A DNA stretch of 64,000 bases, taken from positions 1-64,000 of the forward strand of contig JANXMB010000170.1 in NCBI GenBank assembly GCA_025354865.1. Reading direction: 5' to 3'. Below, one piece after another: positions 1 through 9,295 of this stretch (positions within the stretch are counted from its first letter, which is position 1; each line of letters begins with the position of its first letter). Below the pieces are notes generated by a model. That model searched no databases, had not been told where the DNA came from, and was given only the letters and a program-made list of their open reading frames with translations. Both the position numbers and the translations under genes were made by a program. This DNA is from Acetobacteraceae bacterium (GTDB taxonomy: Bacteria; Pseudomonadota; Alphaproteobacteria; Acetobacterales; Acetobacteraceae).

Positions 1-1107
1 GCTCGGTTCTTCTACCTTGATGACCTGGAAGCGGCGCGCCAGTGCGGCATCCTTCTCGAAGTATTTTTTATATTCGCCCCAAGTGGTGGCGGCGATGGTG
101 CGCAGTTCGCCGCGCGCCAATGCCGGCTTCAGAAGGTTGGCGGCATCGTTCTGGCCGGCCTGTCCGCCGGCGCCGATCAGCGTATGCGCCTCGTCGATGA
201 ACACGATGATCGGTTTGGGGCTCGCCTTGACCTCGTCGATGACATTTCGAAGGCGGTTCTCGAACTCACCTTTGACCCCGGCACCGGCCTGCAGCAGGCC
301 AAGGTCAAGCGTGCGAAGCGTGACCTCACGCAAAGCCTCCGGCACGTCACCCTCGGCGATGCGCAGCGCCAGGCCTTCGACGACCGCGGTCTTGCCGACG
401 CCGGCCTCGCCGGTGAGGATCGGGTTGTTCTGGCGTCGACGCGTCAGGATATCGACCATTTGCCGAATCTCGGCGTCGCGGCCGAGAATGGGATCGATCT
501 TGCCGGCGCGGGCCAAGGCCGTCAGGTCGATGGTGAACTGCGCCAGCGCGCCGCTGCCGCCCATCGGGGTGGCGACACCTTCGGGCACGGGGCCACCTGC
601 TCCGCCAATCTCCCCGGCCGCCCGGGTCGTCTCCGGAGTGGAGACGGTCGCGGCCGAATAGTCCCGCTTCAAAGCGTCTGGCTGGATTTTGGCGAACTGC
701 CCGGAAACCTCGCGCGCATGTCGGGCCAGCGTGTCGTCAGCGAGCAATGCCCACAGCAGATGGCCGGAGCGGATGCGGCTCTGGCCATGCTCCAGCGTCG
801 CCAGCAGCCAAGCCTGCTTGACCAGTTCGACGATCTCCGGCGCCAAGGCGGGCGCACGGGCGTTGCCGGTGCGCATGCGGTCAAGTCCGCGGTTCAGGTC
901 TACCGCCAACCGTCCAGGATCGACATCGAAATGGCGCAGCAGGGAAACGATGTCGCTGTCGCTACGGTCGATCAGCGTCAACAGCCAGTGCTCGATTTCG
1001 ACATTGTAGTGCGAGCGCGACAGCGTCATGCCCGCTGCCGCTTCCAGCGCACGCCTGCAATCCTCGTTCAGCTTGCCGACAAGCAGCTTGAGGTCGATCG
1101 CAGCCAT
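1..1107 (-). CDS. clpV: T6SS sheath-recycling AAA+ ATPase ClpV (TssH), N-terminal part, cut by window edge
   Basis: This ORF has no stop inside the window, so the ORF track omits it. Reading leftward from ATG at 1107 gives 369 codons. A Clp-N double-repeat domain (about residues 10-150) precedes the first AAA+ module, with Walker A GEAGVGKTA near residues 231-239 and Walker B VFIDEAH near 300. ClpV hexamers extract and disassemble contracted TssB/TssC sheaths in the cytoplasm. It faces the tssA operon across 129 bp, so the two transcripts probably share a control region. ClpB is the alternative, but the T6SS context and the N-terminus favour ClpV. The second AAA+ domain lies outside the window. 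Confidence 0.93.
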   Translation of the reverse strand, partial: MAAIDLKLLVGKLNEDCRRALEAAAGMTLSRSHYNVEIEHWLLTLIDRSDSDIVSLLRHFDVDPGRLAVDLNRGLDRMRTGNARAPALAPEIVELVKQAWLLATLEHGQSRIRSGHLLWALLADDTLARHAREVSGQFAKIQPDALKRDYSAATVSTPETTRAAGEIGGAGGPVPEGVATPMGGSGALAQFTIDLTALARAGKIDPILGRDAEIRQMVDILTRRRQNNPILTGEAGVGKTAVVEGLALRIAEGDVPEALREVTLRTLDLGLLQAGAGVKGEFENRLRNVIDEVKASPKPIIVFIDEAHTLIGAGGQAGQNDAANLLKPALARGELRTIAATTWGEYKKYFEKDAALARRFQVIKVEEPS

Positions 1108-1236
1108 GAAGCGTTTCCCTTTTTCCCGTGCCGGAGGGTATGTGTTGTGCTGCCAACGTGTCCAGTGAAGAAGTGCACACTCAATAACGTATCCAGCGAT
1201 ATTGCATGATCTGGGATAGCTGAGGAGTTCAGGACG
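1108..1236. promoter_or_regulatory. Divergent clpV/tssA intergenic control region
   Basis: This 129-bp gap separates the divergent clpV and tssA starts, so both T6SS promoters should lie here. A GAGGAG Shine-Dalgarno sequence lies just upstream of the tssA ATG. I could not recognise a convincing sigma70 or sigma54 promoter by eye. Confidence 0.4.
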
Positions 1237-2361
1237 ATGACACTTCCCGATGGTTTTGATCTTGACGTTTTGCTGGCACCGATCGCCGGCGACACCGAAG
1301 CGGGGCCAGATCTGCGCGCCGATTACGCGCCGCAGGCGGCATATTTCCGGTTGCGCGACGCCCGCTCCGAGGCCCGAACCCAGGAGCGCCAGGCCGACGC
1401 CGCGGGCCAGGATGGGGGCACCGGCTATTCCGACGCGATACTGTCGGCGACGCAGAATTGGCGCATCGTCATGACCTTGGCGCCTTCGACGATAGCCCAA
1501 AGCAGCAAGGACCTGGAGATCGCCGCCTGGTACACCGAGGCTCTGGTGCGCGCCGATGGACTGATCGGCCTTGCCGCCGGGGCGCAACTGATTGAGGGGC
1601 TGGCCGAAAAGTTTTGGGACGGCCTCTACCCGCTGCCTGATGAGGACGGAGTCGAAACCCGGGTTGCCGCCGTCACCGGCCTCAACGGACAAGGCGGCGA
1701 CGGCACGCTGATCCAGTCCTTGAACAAGATTGTGCTGTTCGAACGGCCGAATGGCGCGCCGTTCGCGCTGTGGAACCACGAGCGCACCAAACTTCTCGCC
1801 GGCATTTCCGACAGGGCACGGCGCGAGGCCGCTATCGCATCGGGCTCGGTGCCGATCGAGGACATGCAGAAGGAGGCGCGCGCCAACGGGGTCGCGCGCT
1901 TCGCCAGGCTGCTGGCAGAGTCGAGCCACGCCCTGGCGTCCTGGCAGGCGATGGCGCGCAGGCTTGACGGGCTAGCCGGCGCGGACGGTCCGCCGACCAG
2001 CCGGGTTGCCGAAACCCTTGGCCGCATCGTCGAATTTGCTCGCGAATTTGCACCGGTGGTGAGTGACGAGGCAGCGCCCGAGAACCTGGCCGCGACAACC
2101 GGCGAAACCGTCCCGGCGCCTGTCGGAGCCGTGGCCCAGCCGCAGCTGATGACCCGAGAGGGCGCGCTGAAGATGCTCGGCGACCTTGCCAACTATTTTC
2201 GGCGCACGGAGCCGCATTCGCCGCTGGCCTACACCCTCGACGAGGCTGTGCGGCGCGGCCGGATGAGCTGGCCGGAGCTGCTGGCGGAAATCTTACCGGA
2301 TGCAACGACGCGCGACGCGGTGCTCAACAGCCTAGGGATCCGGCCGGAGCCGCCCGCTTGA
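1237..2361 (+). CDS. tssA: T6SS baseplate/cap protein TssA (ImpA family)
   Basis: The 374-residue protein has an ImpA-type N-terminal domain (about residues 10-140, including the stretch WYTEALVRADGL), a variable middle, and a C-terminal segment (about 305-370) with the YFRRTEPHSPLAY signature of TssA proteins. TssA proteins act in baseplate and sheath assembly in the cytoplasm. It is the first gene of the rightward imp-type operon and has a GAGGAG ribosome-binding site. A 167-bp gap separates it from tssB, so an internal promoter is possible. The family is clear. The TssA subclass cannot be fixed by eye. Confidence 0.9.
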   Translation: MTLPDGFDLDVLLAPIAGDTEAGPDLRADYAPQAAYFRLRDARSEARTQERQADAAGQDGGTGYSDAILSATQNWRIVMTLAPSTIAQSSKDLEIAAWYTEALVRADGLIGLAAGAQLIEGLAEKFWDGLYPLPDEDGVETRVAAVTGLNGQGGDGTLIQSLNKIVLFERPNGAPFALWNHERTKLLAGISDRARREAAIASGSVPIEDMQKEARANGVARFARLLAESSHALASWQAMARRLDGLAGADGPPTSRVAETLGRIVEFAREFAPVVSDEAAPENLAATTGETVPAPVGAVAQPQLMTREGALKMLGDLANYFRRTEPHSPLAYTLDEAVRRGRMSWPELLAEILPDATTRDAVLNSLGIRPEPPA

Positions 2362-2528
2362 AGTATCCGGCCTAAGGGTTGAAAGTTGCGCGGCCGATAG
2401 ATTTTGTTGGTCCCCGTCGCCGATACGGCGTAACGATGCCGCAGACGTGAAGCGGCTCACAGCAGGCGGTCGGCGAAGGCCGTATTGGCGCTCGGCGACA
2501 ATGTATTCGTATCGGGAGTAATAATTCC

Positions 2529-3038
2529 ATGAGTGGCAGCGTTCATGACAAGCTCAACCGGGTGCGCAAGCCGCGCGTCCATATTTCCTACGAGGTCGAG
2601 ACCGAGGGCGCCGAGATCGTGCGCGAGCTGCCGTTCGTGGTCGGCATCATGGGGGATTTTTCCGGCGATCCGACTCAGGCGCTGAAGCCGCTTGCCGAGC
2701 GCAAGTTCGTCCAGATCGATCGTGACAATTTCGACAGCGTGATGGCCAGCATGACTCCTGGCCTGAAGATCAAGGTCGATAACACCCTGGCCGATGACGG
2801 CAGCCAGATGTCGGTCGATCTCAAGTTCAATTCGATGGATGATTTTGAGCCGGCCCGGATCGCGGCCCAGGTGCCGGCCTTGGCCGCATTGCTGGAAACA
2901 CGGAACAAGCTGCGCGATCTCGCCAGCAAGGCCGATCGTTCGAAAGAGCTCGAGGGCTTGCTTGAGCAGGTGCTGAAAAACGAGGCCGACATGAAGTCGC
3001 TGTCGACGCAACTCGGCCTCGATAAGCAGGAGGGCTAG
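2529..3038 (+). CDS. tssB: T6SS contractile sheath small subunit TssB (VipA/ImpB)
   Basis: The protein has 169 residues, the usual length for TssB. It begins with the basic N-terminus typical of the family ([19 protein letters not shown]) and contains [12 protein letters not shown] and the [14 protein letters not shown] strand-helix region. TssB and TssC polymerise into the contractile sheath around the Hcp tube. Its stop is followed after 3 bp by the tssC ATG. The AGGAGG site for tssC lies inside the tssB coding end, so the two are translationally linked, as expected for obligate partners. Confidence 0.96.
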   Translation: MSGSVHDKLNRVRKPRVHISYEVETEGAEIVRELPFVVGIMGDFSGDPTQALKPLAERKFVQIDRDNFDSVMASMTPGLKIKVDNTLADDGSQMSVDLKFNSMDDFEPARIAAQVPALAALLETRNKLRDLASKADRSKELEGLLEQVLKNEADMKSLSTQLGLDKQEG

Positions 3039-3041
3039 ACG

Positions 3042-4535
3042 ATGTCGGGAACCCAGACCGCACCAGTCGGTGCCGCCACGGAAACCCTGGAGGGCCTCAA
3101 CCTGCTCGACCAGGTGATCGGTGCCACCAAGCAGACCGAGCCGGACCGTGCACAGGAGCTGGTCAAGACGCTGGTATCGGAGGCGCTTTCCGGCACCATC
3201 ACCTTTGACAAGAACCTGGCCAAGACGATCGAGCGCGCGATCAACGCGATCGACCGCAAGCTTTCGACCCAACTCAACGCGGTCATGCATCATCCGCGCT
3301 ATCTGCAGCTTGAGGGCAGCTGGCGCGGGCTGAACTACCTCGTGCAGAATAGCGAGACCGGCACCGGGCTGAAGCTGCGGGTGCTGAATTCGTCCAAACG
3401 CGACCTGCATCGCGACTTGACGCGGGCCTCCGAGTTCGACCAGAGCCAGGTCTTCAAGAAGATCTACGAAGCCGAGTTCGGCTCCCCCGGCGGGGCACCC
3501 TACGGCGCGCTGATCGGCGACTACGAATGGACCCAGCATCCCGACGATGTCGAGACGTTGCGCCTGGTTTCGAATATCGCGGCCGGCGCCTTCGCACCGT
3601 TCATCTCCGCCGCCGGTCCGGGCATGTTCGGCTTCGATAGCTACACCGAACTCGCCAAGCCGCGCGATCTGGCCAAAATCTTCGAAGGCCCGGACTATTC
3701 GAAATGGCGCAGCTTCCGCGAAAGCGAAGATGCCCGCTTCGTCAGCCTCGTGATGCCGCGCACCCTCGCGCGCGCACCCTACGGCGTTGCCACCAAGGCG
3801 ATCGACGAATTCGACTACGAAGAAGCCCCGTACGACGCAGCCGGCGCCGCCAAAGCGATGGAACACGACAATTACTGCTGGATGAACGCGGCCTACGCGA
3901 TGGGCACACGGCTGACCGCCGCCTTCGCACAGTACGGGTTCTGCACCGCGATCCGCGGCGCCGAGGGCGGTGGTAAAGTCGAAAACCTGCCGACCCACGT
4001 CTTCCAATCCGACGACGGCGATATGGACGCCAAGTGCCCGACCGAACTGGCGATCACCGATCGGCGTGAGTTCGAGCTGTCGAACCTTGGCTTCCTGCCG
4101 CTCTGCCACTACAAGAACACCGACTACTCCGTGTTCTTCGGCGCACAGACGGTGCAGAAGGCGAAGAAATACGATCGGCCGGAAGCAACCGCCAACGCCG
4201 CCATTTCTTCCCGCCTGCCCTACATCATGGCGTCCGGTCGTTTCGCGCATTACCTGAAAATCATGGCGCGCGACAAAGTCGGTAGCTTCATGGAAGCGGG
4301 CGATGTGCAACGTTGGCTGAACCGCTGGATCACCAACTACGTCAACGGCAACGAAAACGCCGGGGCGGAAATGAAAGCCCGTTACCCCCTGCGGGAAGCG
4401 CGGGTCGAAGTCCGCGAAATCCCGGGCAAGCCCGGTTCCTACAACGCTGTGGCCCATCTGCGCCCGTGGTTGCAGATGGAAGAACTGACCACCAGCCTGC
4501 GTATGGTGGCCCGTATCCCAGCCGCATCGTCGTAA
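3042..4535 (+). CDS. tssC: T6SS contractile sheath large subunit TssC (VipB/ImpC)
   Basis: The protein has 497 residues, normal for TssC. Diagnostic blocks are LEGSWRGLNYLV, EFDQSQVFKKIYEAEFG with PGGAPYGALIGDYE, and the C-terminal GSFMEAGDVQRWLNRWI region with YVNGNENA. It forms the sheath with TssB and is the substrate of ClpV-driven disassembly. The gene is followed 31 bp later by a second TssC-like gene, which makes the locus imp-type rather than the simplest tssB-tssC arrangement. Confidence 0.97.
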   Translation: MSGTQTAPVGAATETLEGLNLLDQVIGATKQTEPDRAQELVKTLVSEALSGTITFDKNLAKTIERAINAIDRKLSTQLNAVMHHPRYLQLEGSWRGLNYLVQNSETGTGLKLRVLNSSKRDLHRDLTRASEFDQSQVFKKIYEAEFGSPGGAPYGALIGDYEWTQHPDDVETLRLVSNIAAGAFAPFISAAGPGMFGFDSYTELAKPRDLAKIFEGPDYSKWRSFRESEDARFVSLVMPRTLARAPYGVATKAIDEFDYEEAPYDAAGAAKAMEHDNYCWMNAAYAMGTRLTAAFAQYGFCTAIRGAEGGGKVENLPTHVFQSDDGDMDAKCPTELAITDRREFELSNLGFLPLCHYKNTDYSVFFGAQTVQKAKKYDRPEATANAAISSRLPYIMASGRFAHYLKIMARDKVGSFMEAGDVQRWLNRWITNYVNGNENAGAEMKARYPLREARVEVREIPGKPGSYNAVAHLRPWLQMEELTTSLRMVARIPAASS

Positions 4536-4566
4536 CCGCCGGTTCGGGCCGGCAACGGGCAGTGTC

Positions 4567-6138
4567 GTGAACGATATCGGCCTGGATGCGCTGACGTCCG
4601 TCGCTTCGGCGGCGGACGTTGCGGCCTCGGCACCGCCCGACGACGCACCGCCCGGTCTGCGCGTCGATATGTTGGCTGCGCGGTTCGTCGGCCGTAACGA
4701 TATCGTGCTGGCAGACTCCTTCGCCGGCTTCCTGAACGGTGAACCTGCGGATACCATCAGGCTCTGGTTCGGTGATGTCCTGGGGCAACGGCTCTCGATC
4801 GATGCCGATGCGTTGCGGGGCGCGCTCGATCGCGATATCGCGGCGATCGACGCCATGCTGTCCGAACAGCTTGATGCGATCCTGCACGATGCTCGGTTTC
4901 GCAAGCTCGAAGGCTGCTGGCGTGGCCTCGCGTGGCTGGTCGATGGGGTGGAGCAGGGCACCAAGCTCAAAGTCAAAGCCCTGAATTTATCCTGGGCGGA
5001 AATCTGCCGCGATCTGGAACGGGCCGTCGAATTCGATCAGAGCCAGTTGTTCAAGAAAATATACGAAGACGAGTTCGGCACACCCGGCGGGGAGCCGTAC
5101 GGCCTGCTGATCGTCGATCACGAGGTCCGCCACCGCCCCAGCGCGACCGCCCGAACCGACGACGTCAACGCCCTCGCGCTGTTGTCGGGCGTCGCAGCCG
5201 CGTCGTTCTGCCCGACCATTCTCGCCGCCGCCCCCGCGCTGCTCGACGCCGAGGGGTTCGCCGATCTCAACAATGTGAACGATATTTCGCGGCCGTTGCG
5301 CGACACCGAACACGCGCGGTGGCGGACGTTAAGCTCCCGGTCCGATATGCGGTTCATCGGCATTGCCCTGCCGCGCCTGTTGGCCCGCCCCCCGTGGGAG
5401 GCCGACGGCACCCGCGCCGACAATTTCGCCTATGCCGAATTTGCCCCCACCGCCGACCAGCGGGTGTGGATGAACCCAGCCTTCGCGTTTGCGGTGGTGG
5501 TTGCCCGAGCATTCGCGCAGTACGCATGGCCGGCCGATGTGCGGGGGGCGGAAACCGATCGTGTGGGCGGCGGATTGGTCGATGGTGCGCCGATCGAACC
5601 GTTCCGCACCGATTCCGATCGTAGCTGGATACGCATGCCGGTCGAAATCGTTTGGAACGATCGGCAGGAACGAGAATTGCTGGATTCCGGCCTGATGCCG
5701 CTTTCTGCCATTCCCTTCAGCCAGGAACTGGTGTTCGGCGCGGTGCGCAGCGTTTTGACCCCGCAACGCAGTGCCGGACCGATCGCGACCATCGCCGACG
5801 CCAATGCCCGGTTGTCGTCGCAGATCAACTCGATCCTGTGCGCATCGCGGTTCGCCCACCATCTGAAGATGAAGGGCCGGCAAATGGTCGGTTCGTTCAA
5901 AACGGCCGACGAAATCCAGCGTTCGTTGCAACAATGGCTGACGACCTACATCAACGGCAACCTGAATGCGAACGGGGAGACCCGGGCACGGTTTCCGCTG
6001 GTGAACGGTAAAGTGACCGTCAGCGAATTGACCGCCAAGCCCGGCGTTTTCGGTTGCGTTCTGCATATGCAACCGCACTATCAACTCGACGACGTGTCGG
6101 CGACATTCCAACTCGTTACCGATCTCGGCGGGCGATGA
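4567..6138 (+). CDS. impD: Second TssC-like sheath paralogue (ImpD type)
   Basis: The 523-residue protein starts at GTG and is plainly homologous to the preceding TssC. It shares LEGCWRGLAWLVDG, EFDQSQLFKKIYEDEFG and GSFKTADEIQRSLQQWL with YINGNLNANG. An extra N-terminal segment of about 70 residues precedes the shared core. Its position between tssC and tagJ matches impD of the rhizobial imp locus. The middle of the protein (roughly 190-370) has diverged strongly from TssC. It may be an accessory or baseplate-proximal sheath subunit, or a regulator of sheath assembly. Its exact job is not established by sequence. Confidence 0.88.
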   Translation: MNDIGLDALTSVASAADVAASAPPDDAPPGLRVDMLAARFVGRNDIVLADSFAGFLNGEPADTIRLWFGDVLGQRLSIDADALRGALDRDIAAIDAMLSEQLDAILHDARFRKLEGCWRGLAWLVDGVEQGTKLKVKALNLSWAEICRDLERAVEFDQSQLFKKIYEDEFGTPGGEPYGLLIVDHEVRHRPSATARTDDVNALALLSGVAAASFCPTILAAAPALLDAEGFADLNNVNDISRPLRDTEHARWRTLSSRSDMRFIGIALPRLLARPPWEADGTRADNFAYAEFAPTADQRVWMNPAFAFAVVVARAFAQYAWPADVRGAETDRVGGGLVDGAPIEPFRTDSDRSWIRMPVEIVWNDRQERELLDSGLMPLSAIPFSQELVFGAVRSVLTPQRSAGPIATIADANARLSSQINSILCASRFAHHLKMKGRQMVGSFKTADEIQRSLQQWLTTYINGNLNANGETRARFPLVNGKVTVSELTAKPGVFGCVLHMQPHYQLDDVSATFQLVTDLGGR

Positions 6139-6156
6139 ACCGTTAGGGGAAAAACC

Positions 6157-6954
6157 ATGGCCGATATGACTGCCGCCGATCTGCTCCGCGCAGGCCGCCT
6201 GACCGACGCGATCGCTGCGGCGCAGGCAGCGGTGCGAAAGACCCCGCTCGATTTGGCGGGTCGCATTCTGCTGGCGGAGTTGCTGGTGTTTTCCGGCAAT
6301 CTCGAACGCGCGGACGTGCTGCTCGACGCCGCATCGACGATCGATCCGTCGGCCACCATGGTTGTCGCGGAATTCCGCCAACTCATCCGCGCCGATATGG
6401 CCCGCCGGCAATTGTTCCGCGATGGGCGGGTGCCGGAATTATTGTCGGATGCGACGGAAGCCCAGACCTTGCAACTCGCGGCGCTGGTGTCGTTGCGCGC
6501 GGGCGATGTCGAAACCGCCGCCCGGCAGACCGCTGCCGCCGAGGAAGCACGCCCCCGCGTGGCCGGCACTCATGGCGAAGCCGCGTTCGACGATTTCCGC
6601 GACGCCGACGACCTGCTCGCCGGCAATTTTGAGGTGTTGACCACCACCGGCAAATATTTCTGGATCCCGACCGAACGGGTGGTCAGCGCGGAATTCCACC
6701 CGCCGAAGCGCCCGCGCGATCTGATCTACCGCCGGGTGTCGATGACCGTGGCCGAAGGGCCCGATGGCGATGTCTATCTGCCGGCGATCTACAGTGCCGG
6801 CGACGATGCGTCGGAATTGCAGCGCCTCGGCCGCGAAACCGATTGGCAGCAGGCGGAAGGCGGCCCGGTGCGCGGCGTCGGCCAGCGCGTCTTCCTGATC
6901 GGCGAGGACGACTCCGCGATCATGGAACTCGGCGATCTCCGGTTCGGTGCATGA
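6157..6954 (+). CDS. tagJ: T6SS accessory protein TagJ (ImpE/HsiE family)
   Basis: The 265-residue protein has a TPR-like helical N-terminus (LLRAGRLTDAIAAAQAAV, LAGRILLAELLVFSGN) and a beta-rich C-terminal half with YFWIPTERVVSAEF and PRDLIYRRVSM, typical of ImpE/TagJ. In studied systems TagJ binds the sheath subunit TssB and influences ClpV recruitment, and it occurs only in some T6SS classes. A GGGGA ribosome-binding site precedes the ATG. The stop TGA overlaps the tssE ATG (ATGA), which indicates coupled translation. Confidence 0.9.
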   Translation: MADMTAADLLRAGRLTDAIAAAQAAVRKTPLDLAGRILLAELLVFSGNLERADVLLDAASTIDPSATMVVAEFRQLIRADMARRQLFRDGRVPELLSDATEAQTLQLAALVSLRAGDVETAARQTAAAEEARPRVAGTHGEAAFDDFRDADDLLAGNFEVLTTTGKYFWIPTERVVSAEFHPPKRPRDLIYRRVSMTVAEGPDGDVYLPAIYSAGDDASELQRLGRETDWQQAEGGPVRGVGQRVFLIGEDDSAIMELGDLRFGA

Positions 6955-7466
6955 GCGGACGCATCGGCTCCGGCTCGCGCGGCACCGCCGCTCGGGTGCT
7001 CGTGCCGCTGCTCGACCGGTTGATCGACGACGCGCCCGATCAGACCCGCGATCCGCCGCTATCGGCGTCGGAGTCGATGGTGATGTTGCGCCAGTCGGTG
7101 CGGCGCGATTTGGAATCGTTGCTCAACGCGCGGCGCACCTGGAAGTCCTGGCCGGCGTCGTTGACCGAACTCGCGGTGTCGCCGATCGGCTATGGCATCC
7201 CGGATTTCACTTCGGGCGCCTATAACGACCCGGCGCGGCGCGAAGATTTGCGCATGGAAATCGAAGAAGCGATCATGGCGTTCGAGCCGCGCTTCCTGTC
7301 GGTGCGTGTGGCGTTGATCGAATCGACCGAGCGGTTGGAAGCGACCTTGCGCCTGCGGATCGATGCGGTGCTGCATGCGGAACCGATGCCGGAACCGATC
7401 ACCTTCGACACGATCATCGACCCGACCACCGACAATATCGTCGTGCGCACCAACGATGCCGGGTAG
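6951..7466 (+). CDS. tssE: T6SS baseplate protein TssE (gp25-like, ImpF)
   Basis: The ORF track begins at 6843, but the real start is most likely ATG 6951, which overlaps the tagJ stop. That gives 171 residues. The gp25-like core is visible: RQSVRRDLESLLNARRTW, LAVSPIGYGIPDFTS, then an IEEAIMAFEPRF helix and a C-terminal strand region. TssE joins TssF, TssG and TssK in the baseplate wedge that primes sheath polymerisation. tssF starts 8 bp downstream. Confidence 0.93.
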   Translation: MSGRIGSGSRGTAARVLVPLLDRLIDDAPDQTRDPPLSASESMVMLRQSVRRDLESLLNARRTWKSWPASLTELAVSPIGYGIPDFTSGAYNDPARREDLRMEIEEAIMAFEPRFLSVRVALIESTERLEATLRLRIDAVLHAEPMPEPITFDTIIDPTTDNIVVRTNDAG

Positions 7467-7474
7467 TTCGCACC

Positions 7475-9295
7475 ATGTCTGACACGCTGCTCCCCTATTA
7501 CGATCGCGAACTGACGGCGATCAAACGCCTCGCGGCGGAATTCGCCGAACAGCATCCGAAGATCGCCGGCCGGTTGCGGCTGTCGGCCGACGCGGTGGAC
7601 GATCCGCATGTCGCGCGGCTGCTCGAAGGCGTGGCGTTCCTCGCCGCTCGGGTGCATCACCGGTTGGACGACGAATTCCCGGAACTGACCGACGCCCTGC
7701 TGGGCTTGCTCTATCCGCATTACCTCGCGCCGATGCCATCCTGCATCGTTGTGCAGATGAACTGTCAGGCCAGCCTGTTGCTGCCGGCCAAATTGCCGTC
7801 GGGCCTCGCCTTCTCCAGCGAACCGGTGTTGGGGGAGGCACTGAATTATCGTTCCACCTCCGCCGTCACGCTCTGGCCGATCGAGGTGGAGGCGGTTCGA
7901 CTGTCCGGCCTGCCGATCGTCGCGCCCGCCAACCCAGCGGCGGCCGGGGCGGCGGCGGTGTTGCGCATCACCCTGAAATGTCTGGCGCCCGACGTCACGT
8001 TCAACCAGTTGGGCGTCGACAAGCTGCGGTTTTTCCTGCGCGGTCCGTCGAACCAGACGCTCCCGTTGTATGAGCTGCTGTGCGGCCATACGATGTCCAT
8101 CGCCTTCGCCGACAGCGCGGCCGATCCGGCGCCGGTCGTGGTGCCCGCTGCCAGTATTCAGCCGGCCGGGTTTTCCGACGACGAAGCGCTGCTGCCCTGG
8201 TCGGCGCGCGGCTTCTCCGGCTTTCGCCTGCTGACCGAGTATTTCGCGTTTCCCGACAAATTCCTGTTCGTCGATATCGCCGGCATCGATGCCAAAACCA
8301 TGGCGTCGGGCGGCAATAAGCTGGAGATTTTCATCTACCTCGACCGTCCGGCGCCGGAATTGGAGCGCATGATCGGGGCGACGTCGATGGCGCTGGGATG
8401 CACGCCGTTGATCAATCTGTTTCAGCAACGCTGCGACCCCGTGCGCCTGACCCATACCGAAACGGAATACCGGGTGGTGCCCGATGCCCGCCGCCCCCGC
8501 GCGTCGGAGGTTTGGGCCGTCACAAGGGTGCGGGAAAACCTTGCGGATGGCAGTTTCCGGCCCTGGCGCCCGTTCCATCGGCTGTCGGAATCCGACGCCG
8601 AACCGGGCACGCCGGGCGGCTTCTACCACGTGACCCGCCGTGCCGCAGCGCCCGGCGTACCGGGGACCGAGGTCTTCCTGGCGCCGCACGACCCGGCCTT
8701 CGACCCGGACAAACCGGCCGATACCGTGCTGTCGGTCGATGCGCTTTGCGTCAATCGCGATTTGCCGACCGATCTGCCATTCGGCGGCGGGCACCCGCGC
8801 ATGCGCATGATCGAGGGCGCTGCGGCGGTCGCTTCGATCGTGCCGGTGACCGCGCCTACCCAAACCTTGCGCCCGCAATTGCGCGACAAAAGCTTCTGGC
8901 GGCTGATTTCGCATCTCTCGATCGGGCATTTGTCGGTCGTCGGCGGCACCGAGGGCGCGAACGCGGTCAAGGAAATCCTGCGCCTCTACGATCTGCGCGA
9001 AACCGCCGAAACCCATCTCTCCATCGAGGCACTGACCGGCATAACCTCCGCACCCGGTGTCGCTCGGGCGCCTGGTCATGGCGGCGCGTTCTGCCGCGGG
9101 CTCGACATCGTGTTGGAATTCGATCCGCGATCCTGGCAGGTCGCGGGACTGTATTTGTTGGCTTCGGTGCTGGAACGGTTTTTCGCGCTGCATGGCACGT
9201 TGAACAGTTTCACCCGCACCAAAGTCGTGCTGCGCGGGCGCCCGGGCACCGCTGCGGCTTGGCCGGCACGTAGCGGCACCCGCGATCTGGTATGA
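7475..9295 (+). CDS. tssF: T6SS baseplate protein TssF (ImpG)
   Basis: The 606-residue protein opens with LLPYYDRELTAIKRLAAEFA, the hallmark of TssF. It continues with HPKIAGRLRLS, DPHVARLLEGVAFLAARVHHRLDDE and ALLGLLYPHYLAPMPSCIVV. The C-terminus carries the GAFCRGLDIVLEFDP and LYLLASVLERFFALH blocks. TssF forms the (TssF)2-TssG core of the baseplate wedge. Its TGA overlaps the tssG ATG, consistent with the stoichiometric complex. Confidence 0.96.
   Translation: MSDTLLPYYDRELTAIKRLAAEFAEQHPKIAGRLRLSADAVDDPHVARLLEGVAFLAARVHHRLDDEFPELTDALLGLLYPHYLAPMPSCIVVQMNCQASLLLPAKLPSGLAFSSEPVLGEALNYRSTSAVTLWPIEVEAVRLSGLPIVAPANPAAAGAAAVLRITLKCLAPDVTFNQLGVDKLRFFLRGPSNQTLPLYELLCGHTMSIAFADSAADPAPVVVPAASIQPAGFSDDEALLPWSARGFSGFRLLTEYFAFPDKFLFVDIAGIDAKTMASGGNKLEIFIYLDRPAPELERMIGATSMALGCTPLINLFQQRCDPVRLTHTETEYRVVPDARRPRASEVWAVTRVRENLADGSFRPWRPFHRLSESDAEPGTPGGFYHVTRRAAAPGVPGTEVFLAPHDPAFDPDKPADTVLSVDALCVNRDLPTDLPFGGGHPRMRMIEGAAAVASIVPVTAPTQTLRPQLRDKSFWRLISHLSIGHLSVVGGTEGANAVKEILRLYDLRETAETHLSIEALTGITSAPGVARAPGHGGAFCRGLDIVLEFDPRSWQVAGLYLLASVLERFFALHGTLNSFTRTKVVLRGRPGTAAAWPARSGTRDLV

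Noticed and set aside
184-1209. 341-aa plus-strand ORF over the left edge
   Set aside because: It is antisense to the clpV reading frame, which carries Walker motifs and Clp-N features; the plus-strand translation has no recognisable domain.
2457-4976. 839-aa minus-strand ORF
   Set aside because: It is antisense to tssB, tssC and the start of impD; its open length reflects GC-rich codon bias.
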